DNA of 64,000 nt, taken from positions 4,651,501-4,715,500 of the forward strand of contig CM050651.1 of assembly GCA_027574665.1 (NCBI GenBank), in the 5' to 3' direction. Under the pieces are notes generated by a model. It made no database searches and had not been told where the DNA came from. It saw nothing but the letters and a program-made list of their open reading frames with translations. Shown piece after piece: positions 53,002 to 64,000 of the stretch (its first letter is position 1; each line of letters begins with the position of its first letter). This DNA comes from Rhynochetos jubatus. Taxonomy: Eukaryota > Chordata > Aves > Eurypygiformes > Rhynochetidae. The translations under genes were made by a program, and so were the position numbers.

Positions 53002-55543
53002 GGGCATTGAAAAATACGTACATAAGTATCATTCAAATGAGTGAAATACGATGAATGATAAAGGAAAAAGAAAAGACAGTAAGGAACACGTCCATTGTAA
53101 ATGACTCTCATGTTTCTGCATTTTGTCTCTAGGAGTCCTAACAAAGGGCCTGGTATAGCACTGGAAGACTTTCAGCACAACATTGTTTATTTGTTTTTAA
53201 CCTGTGTGAAAGAAAAACGTGCTTACATAAACTGATGTATCAAGGCTCATGTTTTCTAACAGATATTTTTATCTCATAATTTGATAGTGAGTTTTAGTAT
53301 ATGTTTATAAAGTATCGTGAGCATGACTAAACTAACTCCTTTTTTAACCTTGAAGAGAGTCATATTTTCTTTTAATTCTCAGCTACAGGGATTGTTTTGA
53401 TATAGTGAGGAGGTAAATATTCTTAAACATGAAAATTACAGACAAATTGCTGTGCTGAATATGCAAAAGGACTCCCTAGCACATACCTCTACCCGATCCT
53501 ACCTGCCAGAGACCTTTTATTGTTCCAGCCCTCACATCAGATATGATCACTGTCAAATGCCCAGGGCCATGCAATCTTTTCTTTGCTGACCTTTGCAAAA
53601 CTGGTTTATAGTCTCTCATAGAAGACTGAAATTAGTCTACTGGGAAAGAGAGAAATATCTGGGGTCAGAATTCACTTCCCTTCCTGAAGAAATTAATTTG
53701 TACAAACTATGTGAAAAATCCTTCAGAAGCGGGAGGTTGTCTTCTCTTCCCCTCTCTTATTATTCCTATAGCCAAAGCTTGAACATTTCATCTTTCCGTA
53801 TGTTTCCGAGGGGCATTTTATTTGAACAGGTTCTCAAGAAAATACCTGCAAATGGAAATCTTATGGCAGAAAAAAAAATCCTAGAAAACTTATGCTTCCA
53901 GTGAGAACCAAATTTTTGTTCCTATAGCACACAAAAATATAATGAAAAGAAGCTGTTTTAGGCTTCTTATGTAAATGGGGATTGTTCATACACATACGGT
54001 ACATCTAACAGAAAAAGAATTCTATTTAGACACCACAAAAACCAATTAGAATATTAATTTACTATTAATTTAAAATTATTTCAAGCAGTGTTCTAAATGA
54101 AAAATAGTATGGATACCCTATTCTAATAATTCTTTCATCTGAGAAATACACTTCCTTCATTTTAAGTGTAAGGAATCTGAACCTGTTTTATAAATAAATT
54201 AACAAAAGGTAATAAAGCGTTATTAGATGTTTTGTATGTTGGCAGCTGATTGTTATAACTACAGAGTGCAAAGCGGTAATGAGTTGCATATTTTCTGGAT
54301 TATAACATATATAGCACTGTCTGCTACTGTTCTTGTACTGTTACCACCTTATGCCTGCAACATGCTCATTAATTATTCATACACAATTTATAAGTAGAAA
54401 AGAAAAAAACTCTAAGTTAAGTATTTTCTTACTCGTTTGCTGTGTCCTCTTTCACGAAAATTATATGGCTCTAGGAAGCAGGAAAGAAAAACAATGGAAA
54501 ACTTTTGGGGCAAAGCCATTATAGATACCCAGAAACACTACTGATGATGAGGATGATGTACTTGCTTGCTATTTTGGAGTGACTAATTAGAAAGCTGCGT
54601 AGAATAGACTTCCGTAGAAGCGACAGAGGAAGAGACCAACCATCAGATTTATGCAGCTCCAAACTGATGATATGCTGAGATTTGCCAAAATTTAACATGT
54701 CTGAGCAGTGGGGTTGATTTCTCAATTAACTCTTAGTGCCTAATGAGGCTTTGGGATGAGTAAATATGATTTGTCATGCAACTTTAAAAATATACAAACC
54801 CGTATGGCTTTATTTTCTGTTCTAGCCCCTCTCTCTCTTCTCTACATGTAATACCTTTGAGAACCAAACTCTGTTAATGTTGTGTTACATTTTTAATGAA
54901 GAACAATAAACTGTTAAATCACACATCAATCATTTTGCTGCATCCTTAATGTAACGAATTAAGTAAATTCTGTGTCAGTTCTGCTCTTCGTATATGAGAA
55001 GAAAGTTGCCAAAACATGGTTGATAAGCAAAAAAGGAGCATCCCATATACCAGAGTACACCTACTAACATGTGATTACTGCCTGGTTACTGAAGCAAGAC
55101 TAACAACCCATTGTTTCAGGAATATACAAGCATAACCCCATAATGAACACTAGGCAATGCCATGTGACACTGCATCGGAGATACAGCTGTCAGGGATGTA
55201 TTTTAAGATTATTCTTATAATTTTCATGAATATGCCTATGTGGGTCAGTTTTGGGGTCTTTATTTGATGTACTTCTTTATTTGATTGCTTCTCAATGATA
55301 AAACAAAGGAGAACCCAAACCAGAACACAAGATACAGCCTCCTTCTTCCCAAACTTCTGGAAAGTCAGGATCTTGAATCCATTGCTCTTATGAATGTTAT
55401 GAACCAGGTCTATTCCTATTTGCCAAACTAGAAACTTGAAACTAAGGTCATAAGAAATTCACATACACTAGCTTTAATCTAAATCTTGACCTGCAACATA
55501 CTTTTCAAAGCTCAATTCTCTGATCTAAGCCACCTACAAATTG

Positions 55544-55613
55544 AGCGAAGAAGCGCTAAACACCGCAACCCGAAAATCAAAGGAGGTAAGCGCGCTCTGT
55601 ATTTCTGAAAGGC
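55544..55613. other. isolated CpG cluster
   Basis: Seven CpG sites lie in about 70 bp inside an AT-rich, CpG-poor neighbourhood. On the + strand it contains the near-consensus donor match GGAG|GTAAGCG. The upstream 56 nt are open in one frame, which includes LSEEALNTATRKSKE. It could be a conserved element or a chance cluster. Confidence 0.3.
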
Positions 55614-57249
55614 GGACCTCAGACAAGCCCAGCAAAAGAACAGGGGTTTCCTACAGGATGGAATCCACCATGGGCTAGTATACCCAAAGCTAGGTGAAAT
55701 CATCACTGAGGATTCATACAACACAATGCTGTTAAAGATGCATATTAGAGATGGTATTGTGCATGGTTATTGAGCAATTTGTGTAAAACTCGAGGCATTC
55801 GCTAATACTGCTAATGCATCTATTTCCACTCAACTGTACCAGCAAGCATGGGCTTTGTTCACTAGCAGAAGTCATATTTGATATTTTTTAAGCTTCTTAA
55901 AGGTCACAAGTAATTTTTTGAGTGCGACTCAGTGGAAGAGTCAACGTGAGTTAACTGTATTAAAACTGGACTTCGATTTAATGACGATAAACTGCCTAAA
56001 AAAACCCACCTTTAACCTTGTAAGAAAGTATGGTCATATATGTAAATATGTAACATTTAAACCTCAAGGTCTTCCTTGCAGCAGCTAGTTCAGGCTTAGG
56101 CAAAAGAGGGCAGTGTCGAACTTCCGTGTCAGCCCAAGGGACATAAACTACTGCTCCTCAGAGAAACAGGCTTCAAGCTTGAAATGAAGACAGTTGTTTG
56201 GGCAACAGAGTAAACTCTTCCATCAGTATGCTAGATCTATTTGATAGAAAATAAATGCATGAGCATTAACCTCAACTTGACGGTGCACAACAGAGAAATC
56301 TTTACAGTCAGGAGTGGTCAAGCACTGTGAATGTTATCCACCCTTGTCAAGAGGAAGGCACTTCTTGCAATTTCTCCTTCAGCTGAGCATTTGTGCAGGT
56401 GCTAGCACAGATCTACACCTGATCGTGTCTCAGAGAGAGGAGGTCCGCAGGGTGCTTCAGGTGAGATGTATTTATCAACTGGCCTGTCTGATCTATTGAG
56501 ATTTGACCCCCCTTAAGGAATCTTTTCTTTGTCTCTCTCTATGTGGCTTTTGGGGAATACATTTTCCAGTATTCTCTTAAATTTATATGCAATACATGTA
56601 TAACCTAAGACTAACAGTCATTAACTTGTTTCATTTTGTTGGGAGGTTTTTTTGGTGTTTGTTTTCCAACAGAGAATCTGGCCAGATAATATCATTAGAT
56701 ATAAACAGCTGAAAGGGAGTGCAGAAACAGAACCAAAATTTTGGTAATTTTTTGTTTCGCAACATTGTCATGAGGCAATAAATCTCCGCCATTAAAAGAA
56801 CTGCACGGTTAGCAGAAATACAAAATAATTACAGGCATGTTTTGAGTACAACAGCTTCTGCATAGAGCTAAAGTCAGCTAAGCCATAGCCTGCTTCTAGG
56901 TACTTCTGTTTCTGTCACAAGTTAGTGAAGATACAGCTCAAGAGATGCGAGAAAGCAGTGTTTACACCCCCAAAATGGAGTGAGTGATAATAAGCACAAT
57001 AAAGCTGGTAAGCAAACAGCAGCATGATGTGATGAGTAGGAAGAGCATCAAAGCCTGGAATACCTGTGACTCAGAGCCTTGACCTCAAAAAATTTTGCAG
57101 CTGAAGTGACATAAATATTTGCTTAGTCCATAGTATAGTGTCACCTTCATTGTTGAAGTATTTCAGCTGTGTCAATTCCTGGCAGTTCCTTAACATACTA
57201 AACCAAGTCTTTTGTTTGCCTTCTCTTCCTCATTACTCATTACAGTCAA
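55614..57249. other. AT-rich non-coding stretch
   Basis: I see no gene, repeat or structured element that I can support here. Confidence 0.6.
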
Positions 57250-57890
57250 AGTCAGGTGCTGTCCCAACCATGGAGATTGCTCTGGATTTGCAATTCAACT
57301 TCCACTGAGGCCACGGGTCAGCACTTTGCAATCTGCCATGAAAAGGCACCCACACAGGTGCTCTGCAACAGAGATATGGTTTTATTTGGTAGTCTTCAGC
57401 CTTTTTTATGGTTTATATGGTTAGTAGGTTGTTATGGTGCATTGTTGCCAGGATGTCATTCCTGGTGTATTGTATGCCCTGGGCAACCTACTTGGGAATT
57501 GTTCAGCACTGGCCATTGGCAGATGCTCACTCATCCCTCAGCTATAATGTACAGAAAGGACTGTAACAACCTTGGAATGACTGTCCTTACACCAACTCTG
57601 CTTTGCGGACTATGACACCAGTAGCCAAGGAATAAGATGCCTTGTGCGTTTTAGCCACAATTGCAGGCATGAAGGCTGGTTCACAACTGAGTCCACTAAA
57701 AGCACACAAGGGCTCTGACTAGACCTGGCTAGATCATGGGTCACATACGTTACACTGTGTTGGTACACCTGCCCCCCTATTTAGGATTCATCTTTTTTAA
57801 TTTTATGTATGCAGTTGCTAGGGCTTTTGAACACTAAATAAATCTTAATCTCGTGCCTGAGTGAGAGAAAGAGCAAAAAAAAGAAAAAGA
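57250..57890. other. compositionally distinct segment, unidentified
   Basis: Base composition is more even than in the flanks. A 119-codon + strand frame (57256-57615) runs through it. The segment ends near an AATAAA at about 57838 and an interrupted A run at about 57875-57890. This pattern could reflect an old retrocopy or long-terminal-repeat remnant. No terminal repeats, target-site duplication or recognisable protein motif were found. Confidence 0.2.
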
Positions 57891-58437
57891 TTATACATTA
57901 TACTTTCTAGTTTTCCAATCTGCTTACCAGATTCTTCTTTTTTAATACGTGCAAGTAGCAGGAGTCCATTGGGTCAACTAGCTTATAATTAATTATTGAT
58001 TAGATATTACAATTGTATGCTGAGATTCATTTGGAAACCAAAGTGCTTCCTTGGTACTTATGTTAGCATTTATTAAATATGCATTATTAATCTGAATTAT
58101 GTTGTGTTCAAATGTAAGCCCTTAGAGCAAAGATAATGATCACAGCATTAGTATTTGTAAAACAGAATTGATTTTCCAACTTCACCAAATTAGCTGCAAC
58201 ATGGGATAGGCTGCAGGTACTGAAGAATGAATGTTACTACAGGAAGTAGGCATGCTTAGGTTTTTTGATGTACCCCAATAAAATAAATTTAAAAATCCAA
58301 ACCTAAACTTAATGTATTCCCCTAAATAGTGCAGGCATAAAGATCCAGAGATCTTTAAAAAAAAAAATTAAGAAACCTTATTCATACATCATGGGTCACA
58401 GAATTTTTATTCCAGAGGGAGTCCTTGCAACATTACC

Positions 58438-58453
58438 AAAAAAAAAAAAAAAA
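58438..58453 (+). repeat. A16 homopolymer
   Basis: Sixteen A residues. No retroposon body is recognised upstream. Confidence 0.95.
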
Positions 58454-60948
58454 GGAAAGTAATTTTTAGTTTTCCATATGCAACTATTCCACAGAAAGCT
58501 AGCAAAACTGTGAAATCTCACCTTCAAATTCACAATTTAGCAACAATCCTGCCTACATAACCTTTCATCCAGCCTACATAATATTATGGTTCTTGAATAT
58601 AGTGTAAGAAACCAAAACTGACCCAGCAGTACGAAGGATCCTGTTAGCTCTTACACACATTACAGGGATAATTTCATTGATTTGATAGCATGTTTATCTA
58701 ATGTCCACTTTATTGGTTTTTTATAACCAAAATGTTCCCATTTATATTCATATCGCTTTCACACAACAACAGGAATTCAAAAAGAAATGTACTCACAAGC
58801 TTATAAGCTTCACAAAAATTTGTAGGGTGCTGGGTGGGAGATACAGAATTAGAAAAAACTCTTCTCTGCCTTTTTCTTTGTAATACTTGAAAATTATGTT
58901 TAAAAGCAGGGAAGAAAGAAGCAGCAGATTTGTTATTTTGTAATTATGCAGTGTGCAATTTTTCTGACAAGACACTGTAACACTTGAAATTTCAAGAAGA
59001 GCCTTTTGTCTCTTTATATCTGCTGGATTTAAAACTTGAGCATAGCTAAAATCAGTTAAAGGGTATTTCACTCTATTTTGTTGTTGTGGGATTATTTTTG
59101 GCCACAGACAGGAGACTGGCGTTTCATTTATAATATGGCTACTATACCTGAAATATAAAGGGAATGTTGTGACAGAAGAAAATGGATACTTGGAGTTAAG
59201 GATGTTCGTTATACCTACTAACCTACTTACCACTTTGCATGAATAAAATATTGAAGCAAAACAACAACAAAAAAAGAAAAACATCACTTTGGGGTATACT
59301 TGTTTTCAGAATTTAAATAAGGACAAGAGCATAATACTGTTTTGATGTTCGCTTGCTACTAAGGGAAAAATGAATATTAAACTGGGTGCAGCAGGTTTAA
59401 GACATGTTTGTACTTACACATGCACACACACACAAATTACAAATAAAGAGCAGACTGGGGACTAAGAAAACATTTTTCTGTTACAGATAACACTATTTTT
59501 GTAGTCATTACTCATTTTGTGTCTGTATTGTGGTTTTGTTGTTTGGCTCTCCCTTTGCTATGGTTACTTTTAAGCTCAGGTATATTTATTTCCTATTTCC
59601 GCTCAAAAATTGACAGAATTAATTTACAATCACACCAATCAAAACAAATGAAACATTAATTAAAATTAGAACTTGATGCGGTAGAAGCTAAAAAAATTAA
59701 AAATAAAAAATTGATCGTTTAAGTGGAAGTCACTTTATGAGAATGTTTTCCCCCATATGCAGCTGTAAGTATTGACAGGTATTAAATTAGATACTGAAGA
59801 GCTTACCTATTGTTCTGCAAACACAATACAATACAATTTTCCGTGAACAAGGAAGTGAATAAAATGCCTGGAATATAAAGAAGACATTTTATCTAGCAGG
59901 CTGCACACTGTTGGTTCACATCTTTGAAATTAAGCCAAATTATTTTACAGGTGAAAACACCTTTTCACATAACTACAATTATTTCATCACATATTATGGA
60001 GACTTTGTTACTGATTAAAGCTAATACAATAGTACACAACAAATGATTAATCTTAATCTCCCTTATAATTGTTCAAGTGACAACCACATTTTATTTAAAT
60101 GAAGTTACTACTATTTTCATTTTAATATATTAGCACATGGATTACTTACTTATATTTTTAATATACCTGCTGTTTAGCGTGTTTCAGCAAAGAAAACTCA
60201 CAACGTTTCTTTTCACAGGTTGGGTGCATACGGAATGAAGATATTTTGAAGAGCACATGTACCAGGAAAAGCAAAATCAATTTGTAAGGTGAAAAAACAG
60301 TTTGCAAGCTTTCTTGCCCCTACCCCCACAACAAAAAACCCACAACACTCTGAGCAGACTACATACAGGTGCATGTGTGCTCTGGAAATATTTTTAGACT
60401 GTATAAATGGTTTACCCCAAGAGGTCCCCATGTGTATATGTACTATAGCATACCATTATATGTTTACTACAAAGAGGCATACACAGACGTTCTTTCTGAC
60501 TTCTTTCTCTCAAGAAGTTAATTCAGCAGCCTGAGGTTACCAGTTTAGCAATACTCTGATCACTAGGTAGCAGCAAAAGGAAAAAGGGAGAAAGGAGAAA
60601 ATGCTGAGTGACAAAAGCAGCAGATGGGAAGAGGAGAAAGAAGAACCTGCTCTGAAATTACCGTTCAATCAATTGGCAAGTTATCCTCAGGTACTCAACC
60701 AGCATTTGAATGACAACTGGGAGCAAGTACGCTGGAAGCGCTGCCTTAGCTGGTGTAAAGATTCGTAATGTTATTGAGGTTAATAGAACATGCGGGAATT
60801 TACTCCCTGGTCTTTGATAAAGGTTGGATGAAAGACAGAATTTACATTCTCTAGGAAATCTAAAAATCCATTTTTCATTCTGATTTAGAAAGAAAATCAA
60901 TAGATTGTTTTTCCTGCAAAATGAAAACCCTTCCAAAACCCAGGTACT

Positions 60949-60995
60949 GGAGGAAGAAAAGAGGGGCAAGTGGGGGAGAGGGGAAGAAGAAGAAG
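60949..60995 (+). repeat. purine-rich tract
   Basis: Nearly all A and G for about 47 bp, including a run of Gs and GAA units. It is a possible triplex-forming or splicing-enhancer-like simple sequence. Confidence 0.8.
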
Positions 60996-61724
60996 GAATA
61001 ATTGTTGCTGGGTAGGATGCCTAGATGTAAAGCACACTTGAAGGTGGCTGTTCCCAACTAATGTGGGGAAAGACAACCTTCCTTGCATTTATCCAGTCCA
61101 CAATAGATGTGCATACTCTCTTTTTTAGTAGAAACAATTATGAAAGTTGGGTATTGCCCTGTTCAAGGCTTTCTCTGAGGCATTTTGTTCACATCTCAGT
61201 GCAGACTGACTCCAGTCCCATGGGTCTGCATACCAACTAGCCACCATGCACCTCTGCTATCTCCCCTCTAGCCCCTCCTTTTTCCCTTCCTTTCCATCCT
61301 CTCCTTCACATTCCTCCTTAGAGCTCTTGTACTTAGAGGTGCAGCCTAGCCCACAGAGATCAATTTAATTTAGCATTGCTCAGTGACTAAAATGTTACTG
61401 GTTTTTTTCAATGGTTTGCTTTAAAAAAGTAGTGAAAACAAATATCGATTTCTAATTTGATTCAGCTGTAAGATCTACAGTTTCCTGTGGTCAACTGTTA
61501 ACTAGGGTCCTACCTAGCTATCTATTAACCATTACATATAGACATAATGAGGGAATGCTTTGTGATAACTTTTCATTGCTGTAACCCGTCCTGATTATTT
61601 CAATCTAATTTCAAAATAAATGAATGAGTGAAGTCCTTGTGTTCTTACTCAGGTGTTGGATCACCACTAGCCTTGGATCACGTGCAGGCTTTGTAACCTC
61701 CATACGGTGAGACTAGAGAAAAGC

Positions 61725-61800
61725 GGGGCTTAAGTTCCAGCCATTACACTCTTGAACAAAGTCTTTCAGCTTCTCCTTTTGGCATCAGTTTCATTTCCAG
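61725..61800 (+). mobile_element. ancient MIR-type SINE remnant
   Basis: GGGCTTAAGTTCCAGCC corresponds to the MIR block around the RNA polymerase III B box. It is followed, after an apparent deletion, by CAAAGTCTTTCAGCTTCTCC and GCATCAGTTTCATTTCC, which match the core and 3' blocks in order. Confidence 0.45.
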
Positions 61801-61934
61801 GCCAGCTAGACTGTGTGTAATCTCAGTATGACCCATTTATTTCAGAATGCACAGTACCTAGGTCCCATAATGAGTGGATTTATTACGGAAATTTATTAAT
61901 AGGTACACGCTTAGGACAGGGACAAATTCTAACC

Positions 61935-61952
61935 AAAAAAAAAAAAAAAAAA
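61935..61952 (+). repeat. A18 homopolymer
   Basis: Eighteen A residues about 135 bp downstream of the MIR-like match. The distance argues against it being that element's tail. Confidence 0.95.
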
Positions 61953-62107
61953 GACACTATACAGGAACTGTGCCTGGACACACATAAACAAGTACCTTGA
62001 CATTTTCTTCTAAAGTTTGCCCAGAATCAGTTTCCGGTATAAAAAGAAATCTTACTCCTCTAAGCTAAGCTTAGCAGAATAAACAGGTTTACTCAGTGTG
62101 TGAAAAT

Positions 62108-62121
62108 AAAAAAAAAAAAAA
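62108..62121 (+). repeat. A14 homopolymer
   Basis: Fourteen A residues followed by GAAACGGGCG. No retroposon body is seen. Confidence 0.95.
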
Positions 62122-64000
62122 GAAACGGGCGTGCCTCAAGAGTGAGCACTCTTGGAAACATGAAGACTTAAAAAAAAAGAGGTAGGAAAGGAAGTGGTAT
62201 AACTAATAAATGTAGTATTGTTCTTGCTCTGCTTAAATTTGGTCTTTTTTATGTTACAATTAACAAGAAGTACTCAAATGTATTGGTCTACAGTTTTACA
62301 ATACGTTCTCAGGTCAATTTGAAGGATATGTGGGCATTCAGGCTGCACATTCATGTACTGTGGAACATCAATAGGAAGTAAGTGATTGTATATGTGATGC
62401 TAGATAATTGTCATAATTATTTATAGTATACATCCAAATATCAAGCAAATGACGCTTAGACAAGTGAACTAAAGACCTGTATGGAACACTCGTGGAAACA
62501 ATTTTAATTTGCAACAAAAGAATAAATATCAATTTTAAGAAATCTAAAAATATTGGGGCAAGGTAGTAATTTCTCTGTCATTGGAACTCCTTAGGAACCA
62601 TTAGACAAACATCTTTTTGGGAACAGATCATATGTTCTATCATACTGTAATGCTTTCTCAGCCAAAAAGTGCATGACAAGCACAAGTGATTAACCTTTGG
62701 TTTTCCTGTATAAGAACAATATAAGTCTTCTACAAGCTTTAAGAGAGCTGTTCTGATATACCTTTCAGTAAAACCTTCACAGGGTCCTCGAAAAATTACT
62801 TTATTAGATAAATGGAATTGAAAGTGTGTCTCATTCAACCGCCTTGTAAAGCTGGTATGAGCTACTTTAGTTCTTCCTCTCCCAGAAACTAATTTTCACT
62901 TGAATTCCAGGAAAAGAAATCTGATATGGAGCAATAAGTATCTGAATGTAAACATCAGAGCAAAAATTTTGTCAAATACAGACAAGCAAATTCATCCAGA
63001 AAAGATGTAGAGCAGTGTCAGTACTTGGCAGAAAACATGGTCTCTCAGGGGATCCAAAAGCTCCTAGCTCCTGCCTGAGCTAACCCTGTAAATGGAGGAG
63101 GTGTGAAGGATAAGAGCAGCTTTGTGGATCAACTGGCAAGACCTGCTGCAAGCCTGATAAAAATGATGAATGAGAATAGGTGAATAAGTCAGTTAACTTT
63201 CTGTGTACTGAACGTCAGAGATGAGCTATTATCAGGTGTATAAAACCAACCTAACCAATATCTCAAATTCTATCAGTAATAACAAGATGAGCTTGTGAAG
63301 GAGATGCTCAGTTTACCAGAGACCATTTGGTAACGGCTAAGTAATGCATGCAAATTCGGAAAAGTTTAGAAAGATTCAGGCAAAATTCATTCAATGTCTC
63401 AAACTTTGAGGAGAAATGCCAAAAAAGCCCACATGTAGTGAGTGAACTGCCCGTCATCTACGTACAGTACATGGTCCACCGACTGACTTATCACACTCAG
63501 AAAAAAATCCATTTGTAGGCTGTAAATTACTAAGCTGAAACTTCCATGCTAGTAGCTTTTAATGCACTTTGTTTCAGGAATGCTGACAAAAAATCCAAGG
63601 TGATGCATCTTCTTTTACTGCAAAATATGCGTTTCAATTTAGAAATATTGATGAAAAGTGAAAATCAATTTCTTCTGTCACACCTTTGTGCACGCTGCAG
63701 TTCCAATCACTCTTACATATTGCAGCACCTATGGAAACAACAAGTAGGTAAAACAAAATGGTGAAAGAGGAAAATGAAAAAAAAGAGAACAGATATGTGA
63801 AGATACAGGCTTCCGGCGTCACTATACACATCTTCAGCGAGAAATCAGGCATATTCTTTTTATGCAGTGGTAGATCCATCATCCACTTAAGTGAAGATTT
63901 AAGTTATTACTGGCTTCAGGAGGAGTTGGAACGAAACTCCAAATTGCAATTGTCAAGGTCTTTCTTGCTTAGCAATATTAAATAACAGCAGGTATTTAAC

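Larger units (their letters stand above)
49156..55543. other. AT-rich non-coding stretch
   Basis: No gene is recognised. It includes two further MIR-like matches, an AT-rich low-complexity run at 50.7 kb and an A-rich run at 52.95 kb. The 145-codon + strand frame at 50834-51271 has a proline run but no recognisable domain. Confidence 0.6.
57891..64000. other. AT-rich non-coding stretch
   Basis: No gene is recognised. It contains several A runs, a purine tract and a MIR-like match near 61.7 kb. The 164-codon - strand frame at 58793-59287 is the longest in the window but has biased, AT-driven composition (F, L, S, I, K) and no domain. Confidence 0.6.

Noticed and set aside
58551-58581. GCCTACATAA repeated with a 21-bp period
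   Set aside because: Ten-base repeats are common at this scale and nothing else supports a functional array.
58793-59287. 164-codon - strand open frame, the longest in the window
   Set aside because: Composition is driven by AT content, there is no domain or promoter context, and a frame of this length is close to chance for 64 kb in six frames.
1-64000. tRNA, rRNA, CRISPR array or bacterial operon signals
   Set aside because: No cloverleaf-like A/B-box pairs, rRNA motifs, regularly spaced repeats or closely packed long frames were seen on either strand.

Overview
This window reads as vertebrate nuclear DNA, most likely from a bird. The strongest evidence is a decayed CR1-type LINE reverse-transcriptase fragment at about 43520-43782 on the + strand. 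CR1 is the dominant retroposon of birds and other sauropsids. There are no Alu, L1 or other mammal-type young repeats. Interspersed repeat density is very low, the DNA is AT-rich and CpG-poor, and there are many short A/T homopolymers and modest microsatellites. No operon layout, ribosome-binding sites, rRNA, tRNA or CRISPR array was seen. A turtle or crocodilian source cannot be excluded by eye.

No complete protein-coding gene was recognised. The longest open frames (164 codons on the - strand at 58793-59287, 155 on the - strand at 32276-32743, 145 on the + strand at 50834-51271) have no recognisable domain and are close to what chance gives in 64 kb of AT-rich DNA. The window is best read as intergenic sequence or the large introns of one or more genes. 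A few short open segments sit between good splice-site matches: - strand 29179-29256, 8100-8177 and 1722-1792; + strand 28291-28418, 46790-46946 and 47310-47447. They are offered only as candidate exons with low confidence, because such pseudo-exons are common in vertebrate introns. No gene name is proposed.

Layout. 1-5389 is AT-rich single-copy-looking DNA. 5390-5940 is a GC-richer patch. 5941-17200 is AT-rich and contains a perfect 22-bp palindrome at 14311-14332. 17201-17970 is an unusually CpG-rich block for its surroundings. 17971-24240 is AT-rich with a small (AC)n. 24265-24435 is a small CpG-island-like patch. 24441-36480 is AT-rich with a purine tract, a palindrome and a run of 25 G. 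36499-36611 and 39380-39760 are further GC/CpG-richer patches. 43520-43782 is the CR1 fragment. From about 44 kb to 62 kb there are several faint matches to ancient MIR/CORE-type tRNA-derived SINEs. 55544-55613 is an isolated CpG cluster. The rest to 64000 is AT-rich without recognised genes.

If the window works as a unit, the most plausible active parts are regulatory: the CpG-enriched blocks at 17.2-18.0 kb and 24.3-24.4 kb and the homeodomain-like palindrome at 14.3 kb. This is inference. Cross-species alignment and RNA-seq would decide it.
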